From: Terriglobales bacterium
GTDB lineage: Bacteria; Acidobacteriota; Terriglobia; Bryobacterales; Bryobacteraceae
Direction of reading: 5' to 3'
DNA: 35,557 nucleotides
NCBI GenBank assembly: GCA_021372245.1
Contig: JAJFUV010000276.1
Coordinates: forward strand, 1 to 35,557
Shown: positions 1 through 9,870 of the stretch, piece by piece
Numbering within the stretch: the first letter of the stretch is position 1
Layout: each line of letters starts with the position of its first letter
Position numbers and translations under genes: made by a program
The notes under the pieces: model-generated
Databases searched by the model: none
What the model was told of the DNA's origin: nothing
What the model saw: only the letters and a program-made list of their open reading frames with translations

Positions 1-2062
1 TCTTGCCGCGCCGCAAGCGCGCACTTGCGGGCGGCGCGGAAACCGGCGCGGGATCGGCGAACTCCACGCTACGTTCCGCGATCAGGCTGCCATCGGCACG
101 CGAAAACGAGATGTGCGCGTAACACGCCTGCGCCGGCTCGCAGCTCACCGGAAATTCCAGCGAGGTTGTCGTGTGCGGAGCGGCCTTCAAACGCGCTTCG
201 CCCTGCTTCACCTCCCGCTCACCCGCAAACTGCTTCCAGCGGACGGTAACCTGATCCAGGTCCGTGAAGTCGAAATCGTTGCGCACGGGAATGGAGACGG
301 TGTACGATCCCGACCCAAGGTCCAGTTTCTCCGCGAGCACACGGACCGGCGCGTAGACCGCCTTGGCTTCCCATAGATCGCGCTGCGGCTTGCGTTCCGC
401 GGTGACGATGCCGTCGCTGCCGTCCATCAACAGCAGCATCTCCTTCTTGGTGCCCGACGCCGTGCGCCGCGTTTGCCAGAGTCCCTGGTCCTGCCACATC
501 CAGATGGTTCCGCCCGCGCCCGACGGCGGCCTGCTGAGCGCCTCCCAGTGGGCGGCGTGGTCGCCGAAGCCGTACTCCGAGAGCGCGTGGGAGTACTCGG
601 TAGCGATGACGGGCCTCGTGGCGCGGGCAACAATGGATTCGGCCAGCGCCGTCGCCGGATAGTGCGGCGCCTGGATGTCCACTTCCGGCGGCAGCCAGTC
701 TTCCGCGTGCCATGGGAAGAGCACCGGCCTCGTCGGATCGTTTCCTTTGATGTAACGGACGGCCGCCATGTGGAGCGGCGTGATGGCGTTTTCGTTGCCC
801 ACGTCCCAGATAATCACGGACGGATGATTGCGGTCCCGCGCGATGGTCTCGTAAGTGCGCAGCATGGCCGCGCCGGCAAAGGAAGGATCCACGCCGAGAT
901 CGCCGCCCCAGCCCATGGGCACCTCATCGAGAATGTACATGCCCATCTCGTCGCAGAGGTCCAGGAACCCCACGGCAGGCGGATAATGCACCATGCGAAT
1001 GGCGTTGATGTTGGCCTGCTTCATGAGGCGCAGGTCTTGAAGCCAGTGCTCGCGACGCGTGGCGATGCCCACGTCCGGGTGCTCGTCGTGCCGGCACGCG
1101 CCGCGCAACTTGATCGGCTGCCCGTTGAGGCGAAGTACGCCACCCTTGGTGGAAACCTCGCGAAAGCCCACGCGATGTTCGCTTGCTTGTGCAACATTCC
1201 CGTTTTCGAGCAACTCCACGCGCAGCGTGTAAAGGTTCGGCGTCTCCGCCGTCCAGTGCTTCGGCGCGCGCACGTGCAGCTTGAACAGGTGCTCGCGGCC
1301 CGTATCGCGATGCGGGTCGGAGGGAATGACCGTTTCACCGGCGACGCGCCCATCCGCCGTTGTGAGCGTGGCGCGCAGTTCATACGGAACCGCGACCAGT
1401 GCGGCCGCGCGCGTCTGGTGAATCAGCGCACGCACGTGAAGATCCGCGTCGCGAAACTGGTCGTCGAACTCTACCCAGCTATCGACGTGGTCGATGTAGC
1501 GCTCCCTGGGCATGCACTCGATCCACACGTCGCGGTAGATGCCGCCGAGCGACCAATCGTCGTTCGTGTCGAACAGGTAGTCGCGCGTGGTCTGGCGCAC
1601 TTCGACGGCCAGCGTGTTACTCTGTCCAAGCTCGATCGCATTCTGAATCTCGAAGGCAAAGCTGGTGAAGCCGCTGTCGTGGCGCCCAAGGTTCACGCCG
1701 TTCAGCCACACGTCGGCCGAGTCCCAGACGCCGTCGAAGTGCAGCAGTACGCGTTGGTCCTTCCATTCGGCGGGCGCCTGGAAGCGGTGCAGGTAGAATC
1801 CGGTGCCGGCGTCTTTCATCCGTCCGTATTGCGGCTCCTCGAATCCTTCCATGGCCCAGTTCGCGGGAACGCGGATGGGACGGAACGAGCCCGCATCAAA
1901 CTCCGGCTTGTGGAACGATTGTTCCAGGCGCATCACCTCGCCCGCGTCGCGTGCCACCGTGAATTGCCAGGTGCCGTTGAGAGACTGCGTCGCACCGGAC
2001 GCGCTCGTGCCGGCGAGCAGCACGCACGACAACAATGAATGCCAGGTTCTTATGAATCGCAC
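1..2062 (-). CDS. Glycoside hydrolase family 2 (beta-galactosidase/beta-glucuronidase type), 3' end missing
   Basis: Secreted GH2 enzyme that would remove terminal beta-galactosyl or beta-glucuronyl type residues from oligosaccharides. About 687 residues are visible and the frame runs off the window without a stop. An N-terminal hydrophobic signal segment (residues 7-24) precedes the sugar-binding jelly roll, an immunoglobulin-like domain and the TIM barrel. The acid/base Glu lies in the GNEN motif (about Glu424) and the nucleophile in the ATEYSH motif (about Glu489), so the active site is complete. The start is GTG, chosen because GGAGG lies 6 bases upstream; the nearby ATG runs into a stop after three codons. 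It is the last visible gene of the operon, 21 bp after a GH28 gene. Family assignment is firm; the sugar cannot be read from sequence. Confidence 0.93.
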   Translation of the reverse strand, partial: MRFIRTWHSLLSCVLLAGTSASGATQSLNGTWQFTVARDAGEVMRLEQSFHKPEFDAGSFRPIRVPANWAMEGFEEPQYGRMKDAGTGFYLHRFQAPAEWKDQRVLLHFDGVWDSADVWLNGVNLGRHDSGFTSFAFEIQNAIELGQSNTLAVEVRQTTRDYLFDTNDDWSLGGIYRDVWIECMPRERYIDHVDSWVEFDDQFRDADLHVRALIHQTRAAALVAVPYELRATLTTADGRVAGETVIPSDPHRDTGREHLFKLHVRAPKHWTAETPNLYTLRVELLENGNVAQASEHRVGFREVSTKGGVLRLNGQPIKLRGACRHDEHPDVGIATRREHWLQDLRLMKQANINAIRMVHYPPAVGFLDLCDEMGMYILDEVPMGWGGDLGVDPSFAGAAMLRTYETIARDRNHPSVIIWDVGNENAITPLHMAAVRYIKGNDPTRPVLFPWHAEDWLPPEVDIQAPHYPATALAESIVARATRPVIATEYSHALSEYGFGDHAAHWEALSRPPSGAGGTIWMWQDQGLWQTRRTASGTKKEMLLLMDGSDGIVTAERKPQRDLWEAKAVYAPVRVLAEKLDLGSGSYTVSIPVRNDFDFTDLDQVTVRWKQFAGEREVKQGEARLKAAPHTTTSLEFPVSCEPAQACYAHISFSRADGSLIAERSVEFADPAPVSAPPASARLRRGK

Positions 2063-2083
2063 ATTATCCTCCGAAATAAACGT

Positions 2084-3580
2084 TCATGGGCGGCAAGCCA
2101 CCTCGCCGGTGGGCACTTCGGAACCCCGGTAAAGGTATTCTTCCGGCCGCCCGGCGCCCGCTGGACGCAGCACCACCTCGCGCGTGTCCTTGCCGGTAAT
2201 CCGCAGGTGCGCCCTCCCGCTGAAATCGAGCACCTCGGCGCGCCTCACGTTGTGGAGGCGATAGGACGGCACTCGTAGAGCCAGTAACCTCAGTTCATCG
2301 ACATCGTCGGCCGTCAGCGCCGGACGCGTATCCCCCTCGGCGCCTTCCAAATGGATGTCGCGTAGCGTGATGCCCACCGCATGCCTGAAGTACATGCCGG
2401 ACGCCGGCAGTTCGCCGAACATCGTCGGGTCGGGATATTCCGCTGCCTTTTCCGGCACGTCTTCGAGCGCTGCTGGTCCCGCCGCTGTCCGCGACACCTG
2501 AATCCGAATACTCGTTGCCGTCACGTTGCGGATCAGCGCCTCCGGGATGCCGCAGAAGGGACTGGGACGCTTCGCACCCACGGCCACGATGTTCGAGAGC
2601 GCAATGTCCTCCAGCCGCCCGGGCACCGGCGTAGGCTGGCCACGCCCCCGAGCGCCCAAACGCAGCGCCAGCGGAACACCGACATTCTGCATCGTGATAT
2701 TCGAAACCGCCACGCCCTGCAGCGTGCCGCCGTCTACGGTGTACAGCGCCACGCCGGGATTTCCGTGCCGCCCACCCATGCCTCCGATCAACGTGCAGTT
2801 CGAGAACGTGATGTTGCGGAAGTCGCCCCGGCTTTCGGTGCCGCACTTCAGATGGATGCTGGCCGTGCGCAGCACGCAGTTGGTAACTGTTACGTGCTCG
2901 GTATGTGCCACCTCGCCCAGCGCCGGGCTGGCCTTCAGAACGATTGCGTCGTCCACCGACTCGACGAAGCAATTGGCGATGCGCACCGACCGGCAGCAGT
3001 CCGGGTCGATGCCGTCCGAGTAGCCGTTGAGGATGGTGACCCCGTCGATCACCACCCTTTCACAACCCAGCATGCTGATGTTGTAACTCGACGCATTCTC
3101 CGAAGTGATGCCGAGAATGCCGACATCCCGGCACCGCTTCAGAGAGATCGGCTTGGGGCCGCCACTGCGCTTGGGACCGCAGTCGATGCGCCCTTCCCCG
3201 CGGATGGTTACGTGCTCGAGTCCTTCGCCATACAAGAGCGCATGGCGGAAGCGAGAGGTCGCCCGGTCGGCGTTCGGCGGATACGGCAGTGTCTCCGGCG
3301 GCTCGAAGTCCTCGTCGCGCTCGCTCATGCGCAGTACGGCGCCCGCCTCAATCCAAAGCGTCAGGTGGCTGGCGAGCCGCAGCGTGCCGCAACGGTACCG
3401 GCCTGCGGGAACGTAGACCGTGCCGCCTCCCTGCCGCGCCGCCGCGTCGATGGCGTGCTGTATGGCCGTCGAATCCAAGCGGCTTCCGTCGCCGGCCGCG
3501 CCGTGATCCCGGACGTTGATCACCGGCCCAAGTGCCGCCGCTGCCTGCATCACAAACCAGTCGCGCCGTGTCGAATTCAT
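2084..3580 (-). CDS. Glycoside hydrolase family 28 (polygalacturonase-like), copy 1
   Basis: Right-handed beta-helix GH28 protein of 498 residues, expected to hydrolyse galacturonosyl or related bonds in pectin. The start of the helix (INVRDHGAAGDG, residues 21-32) matches the pectate-lyase-3-like entry motif. The catalytic acids are present in DGID (about 187-190) and DDA (about 208). The usual GHG histidine motif is replaced by CGTES, and the usual RIK is not recognisable. The shared YP..TMFG.LPA motif near residues 380-390 is found in all three copies here. The N-terminus carries TRRDWF followed by a short hydrophobic stretch, a possible Tat signal. It starts 12 bp after the preceding GH28 gene, with AGGTGA 12 bases before the ATG. 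It is the most divergent of the three copies. Confidence 0.92.
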   Translation of the reverse strand: MNSTRRDWFVMQAAAALGPVINVRDHGAAGDGSRLDSTAIQHAIDAAARQGGGTVYVPAGRYRCGTLRLASHLTLWIEAGAVLRMSERDEDFEPPETLPYPPNADRATSRFRHALLYGEGLEHVTIRGEGRIDCGPKRSGGPKPISLKRCRDVGILGITSENASSYNISMLGCERVVIDGVTILNGYSDGIDPDCCRSVRIANCFVESVDDAIVLKASPALGEVAHTEHVTVTNCVLRTASIHLKCGTESRGDFRNITFSNCTLIGGMGGRHGNPGVALYTVDGGTLQGVAVSNITMQNVGVPLALRLGARGRGQPTPVPGRLEDIALSNIVAVGAKRPSPFCGIPEALIRNVTATSIRIQVSRTAAGPAALEDVPEKAAEYPDPTMFGELPASGMYFRHAVGITLRDIHLEGAEGDTRPALTADDVDELRLLALRVPSYRLHNVRRAEVLDFSGRAHLRITGKDTREVVLRPAGAGRPEEYLYRGSEVPTGEVACRP

Positions 3581-3592
3581 GGTTGAAATGTA

Positions 3593-4918
3593 TCACCTGG
3601 TAGGAGCATTCAGCGGCGCTTCCTTCACATCATCGAACAACATCGCTGGCCGGGCGTCGGGAGCCCGCATCTTGATTCTCACGTTACTCATCGTCAGCCC
3701 GTCCACGTGCCGCACGAAGAGGCCGACCGCAGGCAATTGGCCGAACATCCAAGCCTTAGGGTATACCGCAGGCATCTCCGGAACCGCAGTCGCGACAGGC
3801 CCGCTGCCCCCGCCCTCGGCTTCAATAAGGATGTTGTGAAGCATCAGGTCGCGAACGGGGTGCGAGGGCAGGCCCGTCACGGAGGCCGCCAGTACCGCAC
3901 CGCGCGCCACCAGGTTGTCGACCAACACGCCCCGCAGGATCCCTGGTTGCGGCGTCGCTTGCCCGCGCCCGCGATTACCCAGGCGAATGAAGAACGGCGC
4001 GCTGGCACCCTGCATTGAAATGTTGGAGATGACGACGTCCTCAATGCTGCCGCCGTCCACCATCGAAATCTCGAAGCCCGCCGTCGACCGGCGCCCAGCG
4101 GCCTTCGGCAGGATCACCGAGTTGCTGAACGCAATGTTACGGAAAGTCCCCGCGCTCTCCGTGCCCAGCTTGAAATTCGCCGAATTGGTGCGGATCACGC
4201 AATTGGTCACAGCCACGCCTTCGGTGAATCCGGGCCGTCCCAGCGCCATGCTGGCCTTTGGACAGATGGCATCATCCCGCGATTCCACAAAGCAGTTGGA
4301 GATGCGGACATAACGGCAGTTGTCCGGGTCAATCCCATCCGCCTGGCTGTTGAGCACCGTGACACCGTCCACATCCACCCAGTCGCAACCCAGGAAACTC
4401 AGTGAGTAGTTGGCTGAGTTCTGTACCGTAACGCCCCGGATCGAAACGTGCCGGCAATTCTTCAGCGCAACCGTCTTGGGTCCCCCGCGCTTATAGCGAT
4501 TGCCGTCGATTACTCCCTGCCCAGTCACCGCGACGTAATCGAGGTCTTCGCCGGTGACCAGCGCGTGATGGAAGTACATGGTCTCCTCGTCCTCCAGGAC
4601 TGGGTACGGGAGTTTCTCGTACTCGGCGTAGTCCGTCTTGTCGGAACTGCCGAGCAATGTCGCTCCGTTGCGTAGTTCAAGGGTGGTGTGGCTACGCAAT
4701 TGGATGGTGCCGCAGAGGTAACGTCCGGCCGGCACCACCACCGTTCCGCCGCCACTTCTGGCTGCCTGATCGATGGCGCGTTGAATGGCTGCCGTGTCTT
4801 TAGTGACACCATCGCCCTTGGCGCCGAAATCACGGATGTCGATGTCGGCTGCAGCCGCAACAGCGACGAGAAGCAATAGCAGTCCCACAACGCGCAGCGC
4901 GCCCACAGCGCTCTTCAT
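3593..4918 (-). CDS. Glycoside hydrolase family 28 (polygalacturonase-like), copy 2
   Basis: Secreted GH28 beta-helix enzyme of 441 residues with a clear Sec signal peptide (residues 1-23, ending AVAAAA). DIDIRDFGAKGDG opens the helix. DGIDPD (about residue 193) and DDA (about 213) carry the three catalytic aspartates expected in GH28, while the GHG position reads LGTES. The C-terminal YPKAWMFGQLPAVGLF stretch is conserved with the two sister genes. The ATG overlaps the stop of the GH31 gene by 4 bp (ATGA) and has CAGGAGA 5-6 bases upstream, which suggests coupled translation. It is likely a periplasmic or surface pectin-oligomer hydrolase. It could act on galacturonan, rhamnogalacturonan or xylogalacturonan, which motifs do not separate. 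Confidence 0.94.
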   Translation of the reverse strand: MKSAVGALRVVGLLLLLVAVAAAADIDIRDFGAKGDGVTKDTAAIQRAIDQAARSGGGTVVVPAGRYLCGTIQLRSHTTLELRNGATLLGSSDKTDYAEYEKLPYPVLEDEETMYFHHALVTGEDLDYVAVTGQGVIDGNRYKRGGPKTVALKNCRHVSIRGVTVQNSANYSLSFLGCDWVDVDGVTVLNSQADGIDPDNCRYVRISNCFVESRDDAICPKASMALGRPGFTEGVAVTNCVIRTNSANFKLGTESAGTFRNIAFSNSVILPKAAGRRSTAGFEISMVDGGSIEDVVISNISMQGASAPFFIRLGNRGRGQATPQPGILRGVLVDNLVARGAVLAASVTGLPSHPVRDLMLHNILIEAEGGGSGPVATAVPEMPAVYPKAWMFGQLPAVGLFVRHVDGLTMSNVRIKMRAPDARPAMLFDDVKEAPLNAPTR

Positions 4919-6576
4919 GACTTTCTCCTGGCTGCTGCACCAGGGGCGCGGCTAGGCTCACGCATGATTTCCACGGTCACATTCCGGGCACGCGTCAGGC
5001 GCTTCTCAACTCGCCGGCCGGAAAGCCACACCCGCAGGATGGTGTCCCTCGCGGGGCCGCCGGTCAACCTTATAGTGACGGACTTGGCGCCCGGCGCGCA
5101 CTCCACCAGGGTACGATCGCGGGCCAGGCTCGGCGGGAAGTGCGCGGTGTCCCAGATCACTGCCTGGGTCGGGGTGGACCCTGGGTAGATATCGATGGTA
5201 CGCCAGCCGCGCGAGGCGGCACTACCGTGTCCGACAGCGTCGTTCTCTACGTTGAGCGGGATGATGGCACCCGTCTTGACGAAAACCGGGCTGCAATCTT
5301 CAGGCACCGCCACTGTGCGTGTCTCCCCGCCGCAGTACTCGATACGGTTGTCCCAATAGTCGAGCCACGTCCCGTCGGGGAAAGTGATGTCGCGTTCCGG
5401 TTTTTCGTTCATCATGACACCGACGAGGAGCGCATCACCGAGAAGGAACTCATAAGAACCGGGGCCGGCGTGCATGAGCTTGCCTTCACGCAGGCTGGCC
5501 TGAACAGACTGCGAATAGAAGAATGGCACCAATTCGTGATGCAGCCACATGTACCGGCGGAAGATTTTGAAGAATTCCGGGTCGAACTTCCAAGGGCGGT
5601 GCTCGTCGTGGCCGCCGTTCAAAAAGAACGGGGTCAGAGCATTCCATTGCGCCCAGCGGAGGAAAAGCAGGCGTGGCATGACCTTGCGATGAGCCGGATC
5701 GGTCTGGTAGCCGCCCGTGTCGGAGCTAACGATGGGGTAGCCGAGATCGAGTGCGCGGAAGAAACTGCGAGCGGCCTCGTCGAGCCCCTTGCCGGTCCAG
5801 GAGTGCCGCTGGTCGCCAGTCCAGGTAAGCGGCGCCGCATCGAAGGGTGCATGGGGCTGGTCGCTGTGGCTGTTGGCGATATCCACAGAGCGAACCATCG
5901 TTACAAAATCAGGCTTCCACCGGCGGCCATAATGGAAGATGTCGCGGTAGTAAAGATCAAGGTATTCTCGCGGATCGATCACACCGCGCGAGGTTTTCCG
6001 CCCCGTACGATAAAACATCTCGGCTGCACCATCGACTTTCCAACCGTCGATGCCAAGGGCCAGAGCGCGGTCCATGAGCCGATGCCACCAGGCGACTGCC
6101 TCGGGATTGGTGAAGTCGATCATTGCGCCGGCACCCTTCCACCACCGAATCACCTGTCCGTCGTTGACGAAGTAGCCTCGGGCCTTGCCTGCAGCGTAGA
6201 GGTCTTCTTCACTGCCCCGCGCGTCGGATTTGTCCTGACGGGTGTTAATCATGTGCGTCATCCAGAGCACCGTCCGCACACCAATCTTGTGCCAGGCATC
6301 GATCATGCCGCGGGGGTCGGGATAGCGCACCTCATCGAAAATGAAGTTGTTGTAGGCGGTAGACCAGGGGCTGTCGAGCAACACGGCGCCGATTGGCAGG
6401 TCGTGCTTCTTACAGCCGTTAACGAGGTCCCATACAACCGGGGCGGTGTTGACGTCGTCCTCCCAGATCCACGGCTCCATGGACCAAGGAGGAGCAATTG
6501 CGGAAGTGCTGGTGTCAGCGAGAGCCGCTGACACCAGCATGCAAAATACTACCGCACAGCATAGAGCTCGCAGCAC
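4915..6576 (-). CDS. Glycoside hydrolase family 31 (alpha-glycosidase), compact form
   Basis: Secreted GH31 enzyme of 553 residues, a retaining alpha-glycosidase. The nucleophile is Asp182 in the GWKVDGAAE motif and the acid/base is Asp255 in TWTGDQ. A signal peptide spans residues 1-20. The protein goes almost directly from the signal into the TIM barrel (APPWSMEPWIWEDD), so the N-terminal beta-sandwich that most GH31 members carry is missing; usual lengths are 650-800. A beta-sandwich follows the barrel. The start is GTG with no clear ribosome site, placed 3 bp after the receptor gene stop, so it probably relies on coupling. Xylosidase, galactosidase or glucosidase activity are all possible. 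Confidence 0.93.
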   Translation of the reverse strand: MLRALCCAVVFCMLVSAALADTSTSAIAPPWSMEPWIWEDDVNTAPVVWDLVNGCKKHDLPIGAVLLDSPWSTAYNNFIFDEVRYPDPRGMIDAWHKIGVRTVLWMTHMINTRQDKSDARGSEEDLYAAGKARGYFVNDGQVIRWWKGAGAMIDFTNPEAVAWWHRLMDRALALGIDGWKVDGAAEMFYRTGRKTSRGVIDPREYLDLYYRDIFHYGRRWKPDFVTMVRSVDIANSHSDQPHAPFDAAPLTWTGDQRHSWTGKGLDEAARSFFRALDLGYPIVSSDTGGYQTDPAHRKVMPRLLFLRWAQWNALTPFFLNGGHDEHRPWKFDPEFFKIFRRYMWLHHELVPFFYSQSVQASLREGKLMHAGPGSYEFLLGDALLVGVMMNEKPERDITFPDGTWLDYWDNRIEYCGGETRTVAVPEDCSPVFVKTGAIIPLNVENDAVGHGSAASRGWRTIDIYPGSTPTQAVIWDTAHFPPSLARDRTLVECAPGAKSVTIRLTGGPARDTILRVWLSGRRVEKRLTRARNVTVEIMREPSRAPGAAARRKS

Positions 6577-6579
6577 GGA

Positions 6580-9500
6580 TCAGAATCCGACCTTCAAGCT
6601 GAACTGGAGCACCCGCGTCCCGCCGACTCCGGCGATCTGGCCGAAGGTGGCGCGTCCGAGACGTACTTCCGGACTGCCGATCTGCGGATGGTTGAACAGG
6701 CTGAAGAACTCCGCGCGGAACGTCGTGCTCATGCTCTCTTTGATGAACTTCATCGGGAACATCTTCGACATGCTGACGTCCGTGCCGGAGCCGCCGGGTC
6801 CGCGCAGGATTCCGCGACCCGCGCTACCCCAAGTGCCGGGTTGGGCCTGCTGCACTGCCGCGGTGTTGAAGTACTGGGCAATGCGCTGTCCTCGTGGACG
6901 GTCGTTCGGCAGGTACAGGTTGCCGGAAATCACTGCCAGCGCGGTGCCGGCACCCGCCATGGCGCTGTTAGTGCTGGTGAAACTCAGCGGTCCACCGGTG
7001 TACCTGCTGTGGATACCACTGAATTGCCAGTCGTCCGTGATGATCCCAAGGTATGGAGAATTCAGTGCCTTCCCGAGCTTTGGCAGGTTCCACACGAAGG
7101 AGCTCACGAATAAGTGGTTCAAGTCGAAATTGGATGGACCGCGTTGCATCTTCCAGTTGTACGGATTCCAGACACTGCCAGTAGATGCTTCATTGTTTGT
7201 GGAGCGGTAGTCGAGCGATTTGGAGAATGTATACGAGGCCTGAACGCTGAAGCCCTGGCTGAATCGTTTCCTGGCAGAAGTCTGCAATCCGTTGTAGATC
7301 GAGTTTGGACCATTGAAGATGCCGGAGACTGACGAGAACTCCTGGTAAGGCCGGCGCTTGTTGACGTCGGCTCTGTTCAGAGCCAGGTTCTTGACCGGAT
7401 CTGGATCCAATGTGTAGTTATAGGTTGGAGGATTCAGTTCGATGTCCGAGGTCAGTTGCGATGCCTTGCTCCCCACATAGCTCAACTGGAAAGTCCAATC
7501 GGCTACGCCCCGCTCGAGGCTCACGTTCCAGTTCTGCGTGTAGGGAAGTTTCAGGGTGGGCTGGTAGACCACTGCCGAAGTGGGGAGCTGGAATGGCGTA
7601 TTCTTGTCGAAATCGCCGGAAAACGGGAACAAGTTGTAGTTCTGGCGCCCGCGATACGGATCGTCAAATAGCCCATCCTGGAAAGCGACCGTGAAACTGA
7701 ACGGCGTCTGCAGGTTCATGTTGTTGAGGGCGTACATCATTGGGACGTCGTAAAAAATGCCGTAGCCGGCGCGCAGACTGGTCTTCCCGTCGCCTTTCAC
7801 ATCCCACGCAATTCCAATCCGGGGTGCAAACTGCTTTTTGGCCGCCTCCACGCCGCACTTCGGAATTGTGTATCCGGAAACGGTGTCCCCGGGGTAGAAG
7901 AGGCCCCTGGGCGCATTCACGTATCTCTGCGAGTCCAGGTTCTTCCTGTAATCGTCGAGCCGGAACTGAACCTGCCTGTCCTGCAGGTCTGTCATCGGCG
8001 TGTAGGGTTCCCAACGGATTCCGTAATTCAGCGTGACGCGCCGGGAGATGCGCATCGCATCGTTGAAGTAGAACCCCTGGTAATGGTAGCGGCGAGCTTC
8101 ATTCTCGCCGTTGCTCTGGTCGAACGCGCTCATCAGACCCAGGATGTAGTCCGCCTCGTCGTAGTTCGTGTATCGTCCGTTGAAGTTGAATACACCGGAC
8201 CCGTGGAAGGTGTTGTACTCGTTGTACCGGGAGAACATGATGTCCGCGCCCACCGCTATGTTGTGACGCCCCTTGATCCACCGCCAGGAGTGCGTGAATT
8301 CGATATTCGTTCTGGCGAAAACCGCCGGCGGGTTCGGCGTCGACGGTGCGCTGGTTCCACTAGTACCGCCGAAGCCGACCGAAATCTGATTTGATGTCGG
8401 ATTGACCTTCACGCCGAAGCTCGCGATCGTATAAGGGAAGTCGTAGCCGCGAGTGCCGGCGGTTCGCGACATGGTCGCATGAGTATCCGCAATGAGCGTC
8501 GGAGAGACAACCAAGGTGTAACCCATCGTGGCATTCTTACTGAAAGACCACTGCGATTGAGCCACCGAATGGATGTTGGTCGGGTCGAAGGCGACGATGG
8601 TCGGATCGGTGTTCTGCAGATACCGCGCCAGCAGGTTGTGCTTGGCGGTAGGCCGCCAATCAATGCGGAAAATGTACTCTCTCGGATCTTCCGTGGTCAC
8701 ACTCCTCCAGCGGGCATAGCCGTCAGAGCCGGGAGCGGGCGAAAGTTTCAGAAGGTTCTGCCCCGACGATGAAAAGCGGCTCGAAGGAATCAGGTTGCCG
8801 GAGAAAGGCTGGCCGGTAGTGGGGTCAAGAAGCGTGACAGGTTTCGATCTGGAGAGCAGGTCCGCAAAATTCCCGGTGCGGTGGGCGGCCGGCATGGTCA
8901 AAGCCTTTTGCTCCGTCGGCGAGCGCCGATACCATGTTCTTTGAATGCCCCCAAAGAAGAACAACTTATCCTTTACAATCGGTCCGCCGAGCGTGAAACC
9001 GGCCTGATTTCGTTTGAGATCGTCCGACTGATGCAGGAAGTAGCTGCCGGCGTTCACGCTGTAATTGCGCAGGAACCAGAAGCCGCCTCCGTGGAACTCG
9101 TTCGTGCCGCTCTTGGTGACCACGTTAACCGCTGCGGCCGAGCTCTTGCCGACCTCCGCGCTCATGTTGCTTGTCTGCACGGAGAACTCGTCTACCGCGT
9201 CCGGGAACGGATACGGTCCGTTGACGTTGGTCAGGTTGTCCTGGTTGTCGCCGCCGTCCAGTGTGAACCGGGTGGTGTTCTGCCGGGAACCGTTGATCGA
9301 GAACTGCTGGTTGTCCGCGGGACTCTTGGCACCGCCTGTCACGCCGCCGCCTGCATTGACCGCGCCGGGAACCAGCAGTCCGAGTTGCAGCACATTTCGG
9401 CCGTTCAACGGCAACTCCAGCACCCGCTTGCCATCCACGACGTTCTTGATCGTCGCGCTGCTGGTTTCCACCGTCGTTCCCATGGCCTCTACCTGCACGC

Positions 9501-9870
9501 GCGTGTTCACGTCGCCGACCTCGAGAGTGACGTCAATCTTCGCGTTGTCGTTGACCTGAAGCTCGATGCCGGTCTGTTCGAAGGCCTTGAACCCGGAATG
9601 CTGAATCCCAAGCTTGTAACGGCCGATGGGAATCAGCGGGAAGGTGTACTCCCCCACTTCGTTAGTGGTGGCCTCCCGGACCTGGTTACGCTCTATGTGA
9701 GTGAGCATGATCCTTGCTCCGGGAATGGCTCCGCCCTGCGCATCCACTACGCTGCCGTAAATGCCGGCCGTGCTAGCTTGCTGCGCGAAGCAGTAAGTGC
9801 TGAGAACGGGTCCTGCCAGGAATATGGCCAGGACAATAACAATTGCGAGACTGAACTTGCTTCCCCTCAT
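6580..9870 (-). CDS. TonB-dependent, Oar-like outer membrane receptor with carboxypeptidase-regulatory domain
   Basis: Outer-membrane beta-barrel of 1096 residues, expected to import glycan fragments using TonB energy. In order it has a signal peptide (1-29), a carboxypeptidase-regulatory beta-sandwich (about 36-115), a plug domain with the LPLNGRNVLQLGLLVPG motif (about 150-170), and a long barrel ending in Phe (SLKVGF), the usual barrel-assembly signal. This architecture is typical of acidobacterial glycan receptors. No SusD-like lipoprotein gene lies beside it. Its ATG overlaps the upstream GH28 stop by 4 bp, and GGGAGG sits about 8 bases upstream inside that gene. Family is certain; the ligand is inferred from the flanking hydrolases. 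Confidence 0.95.
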   Translation of the reverse strand: MRGSKFSLAIVIVLAIFLAGPVLSTYCFAQQASTAGIYGSVVDAQGGAIPGARIMLTHIERNQVREATTNEVGEYTFPLIPIGRYKLGIQHSGFKAFEQTGIELQVNDNAKIDVTLEVGDVNTRVQVEAMGTTVETSSATIKNVVDGKRVLELPLNGRNVLQLGLLVPGAVNAGGGVTGGAKSPADNQQFSINGSRQNTTRFTLDGGDNQDNLTNVNGPYPFPDAVDEFSVQTSNMSAEVGKSSAAAVNVVTKSGTNEFHGGGFWFLRNYSVNAGSYFLHQSDDLKRNQAGFTLGGPIVKDKLFFFGGIQRTWYRRSPTEQKALTMPAAHRTGNFADLLSRSKPVTLLDPTTGQPFSGNLIPSSRFSSSGQNLLKLSPAPGSDGYARWRSVTTEDPREYIFRIDWRPTAKHNLLARYLQNTDPTIVAFDPTNIHSVAQSQWSFSKNATMGYTLVVSPTLIADTHATMSRTAGTRGYDFPYTIASFGVKVNPTSNQISVGFGGTSGTSAPSTPNPPAVFARTNIEFTHSWRWIKGRHNIAVGADIMFSRYNEYNTFHGSGVFNFNGRYTNYDEADYILGLMSAFDQSNGENEARRYHYQGFYFNDAMRISRRVTLNYGIRWEPYTPMTDLQDRQVQFRLDDYRKNLDSQRYVNAPRGLFYPGDTVSGYTIPKCGVEAAKKQFAPRIGIAWDVKGDGKTSLRAGYGIFYDVPMMYALNNMNLQTPFSFTVAFQDGLFDDPYRGRQNYNLFPFSGDFDKNTPFQLPTSAVVYQPTLKLPYTQNWNVSLERGVADWTFQLSYVGSKASQLTSDIELNPPTYNYTLDPDPVKNLALNRADVNKRRPYQEFSSVSGIFNGPNSIYNGLQTSARKRFSQGFSVQASYTFSKSLDYRSTNNEASTGSVWNPYNWKMQRGPSNFDLNHLFVSSFVWNLPKLGKALNSPYLGIITDDWQFSGIHSRYTGGPLSFTSTNSAMAGAGTALAVISGNLYLPNDRPRGQRIAQYFNTAAVQQAQPGTWGSAGRGILRGPGGSGTDVSMSKMFPMKFIKESMSTTFRAEFFSLFNHPQIGSPEVRLGRATFGQIAGVGGTRVLQFSLKVGF

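Noticed and set aside
473..2038. Long open frame on the plus strand opposite the GH2 gene
   Set aside because: It gives no recognisable protein. The minus strand encodes a full GH2 enzyme with both catalytic glutamates, and long antisense frames are expected in GC-rich coding sequence.
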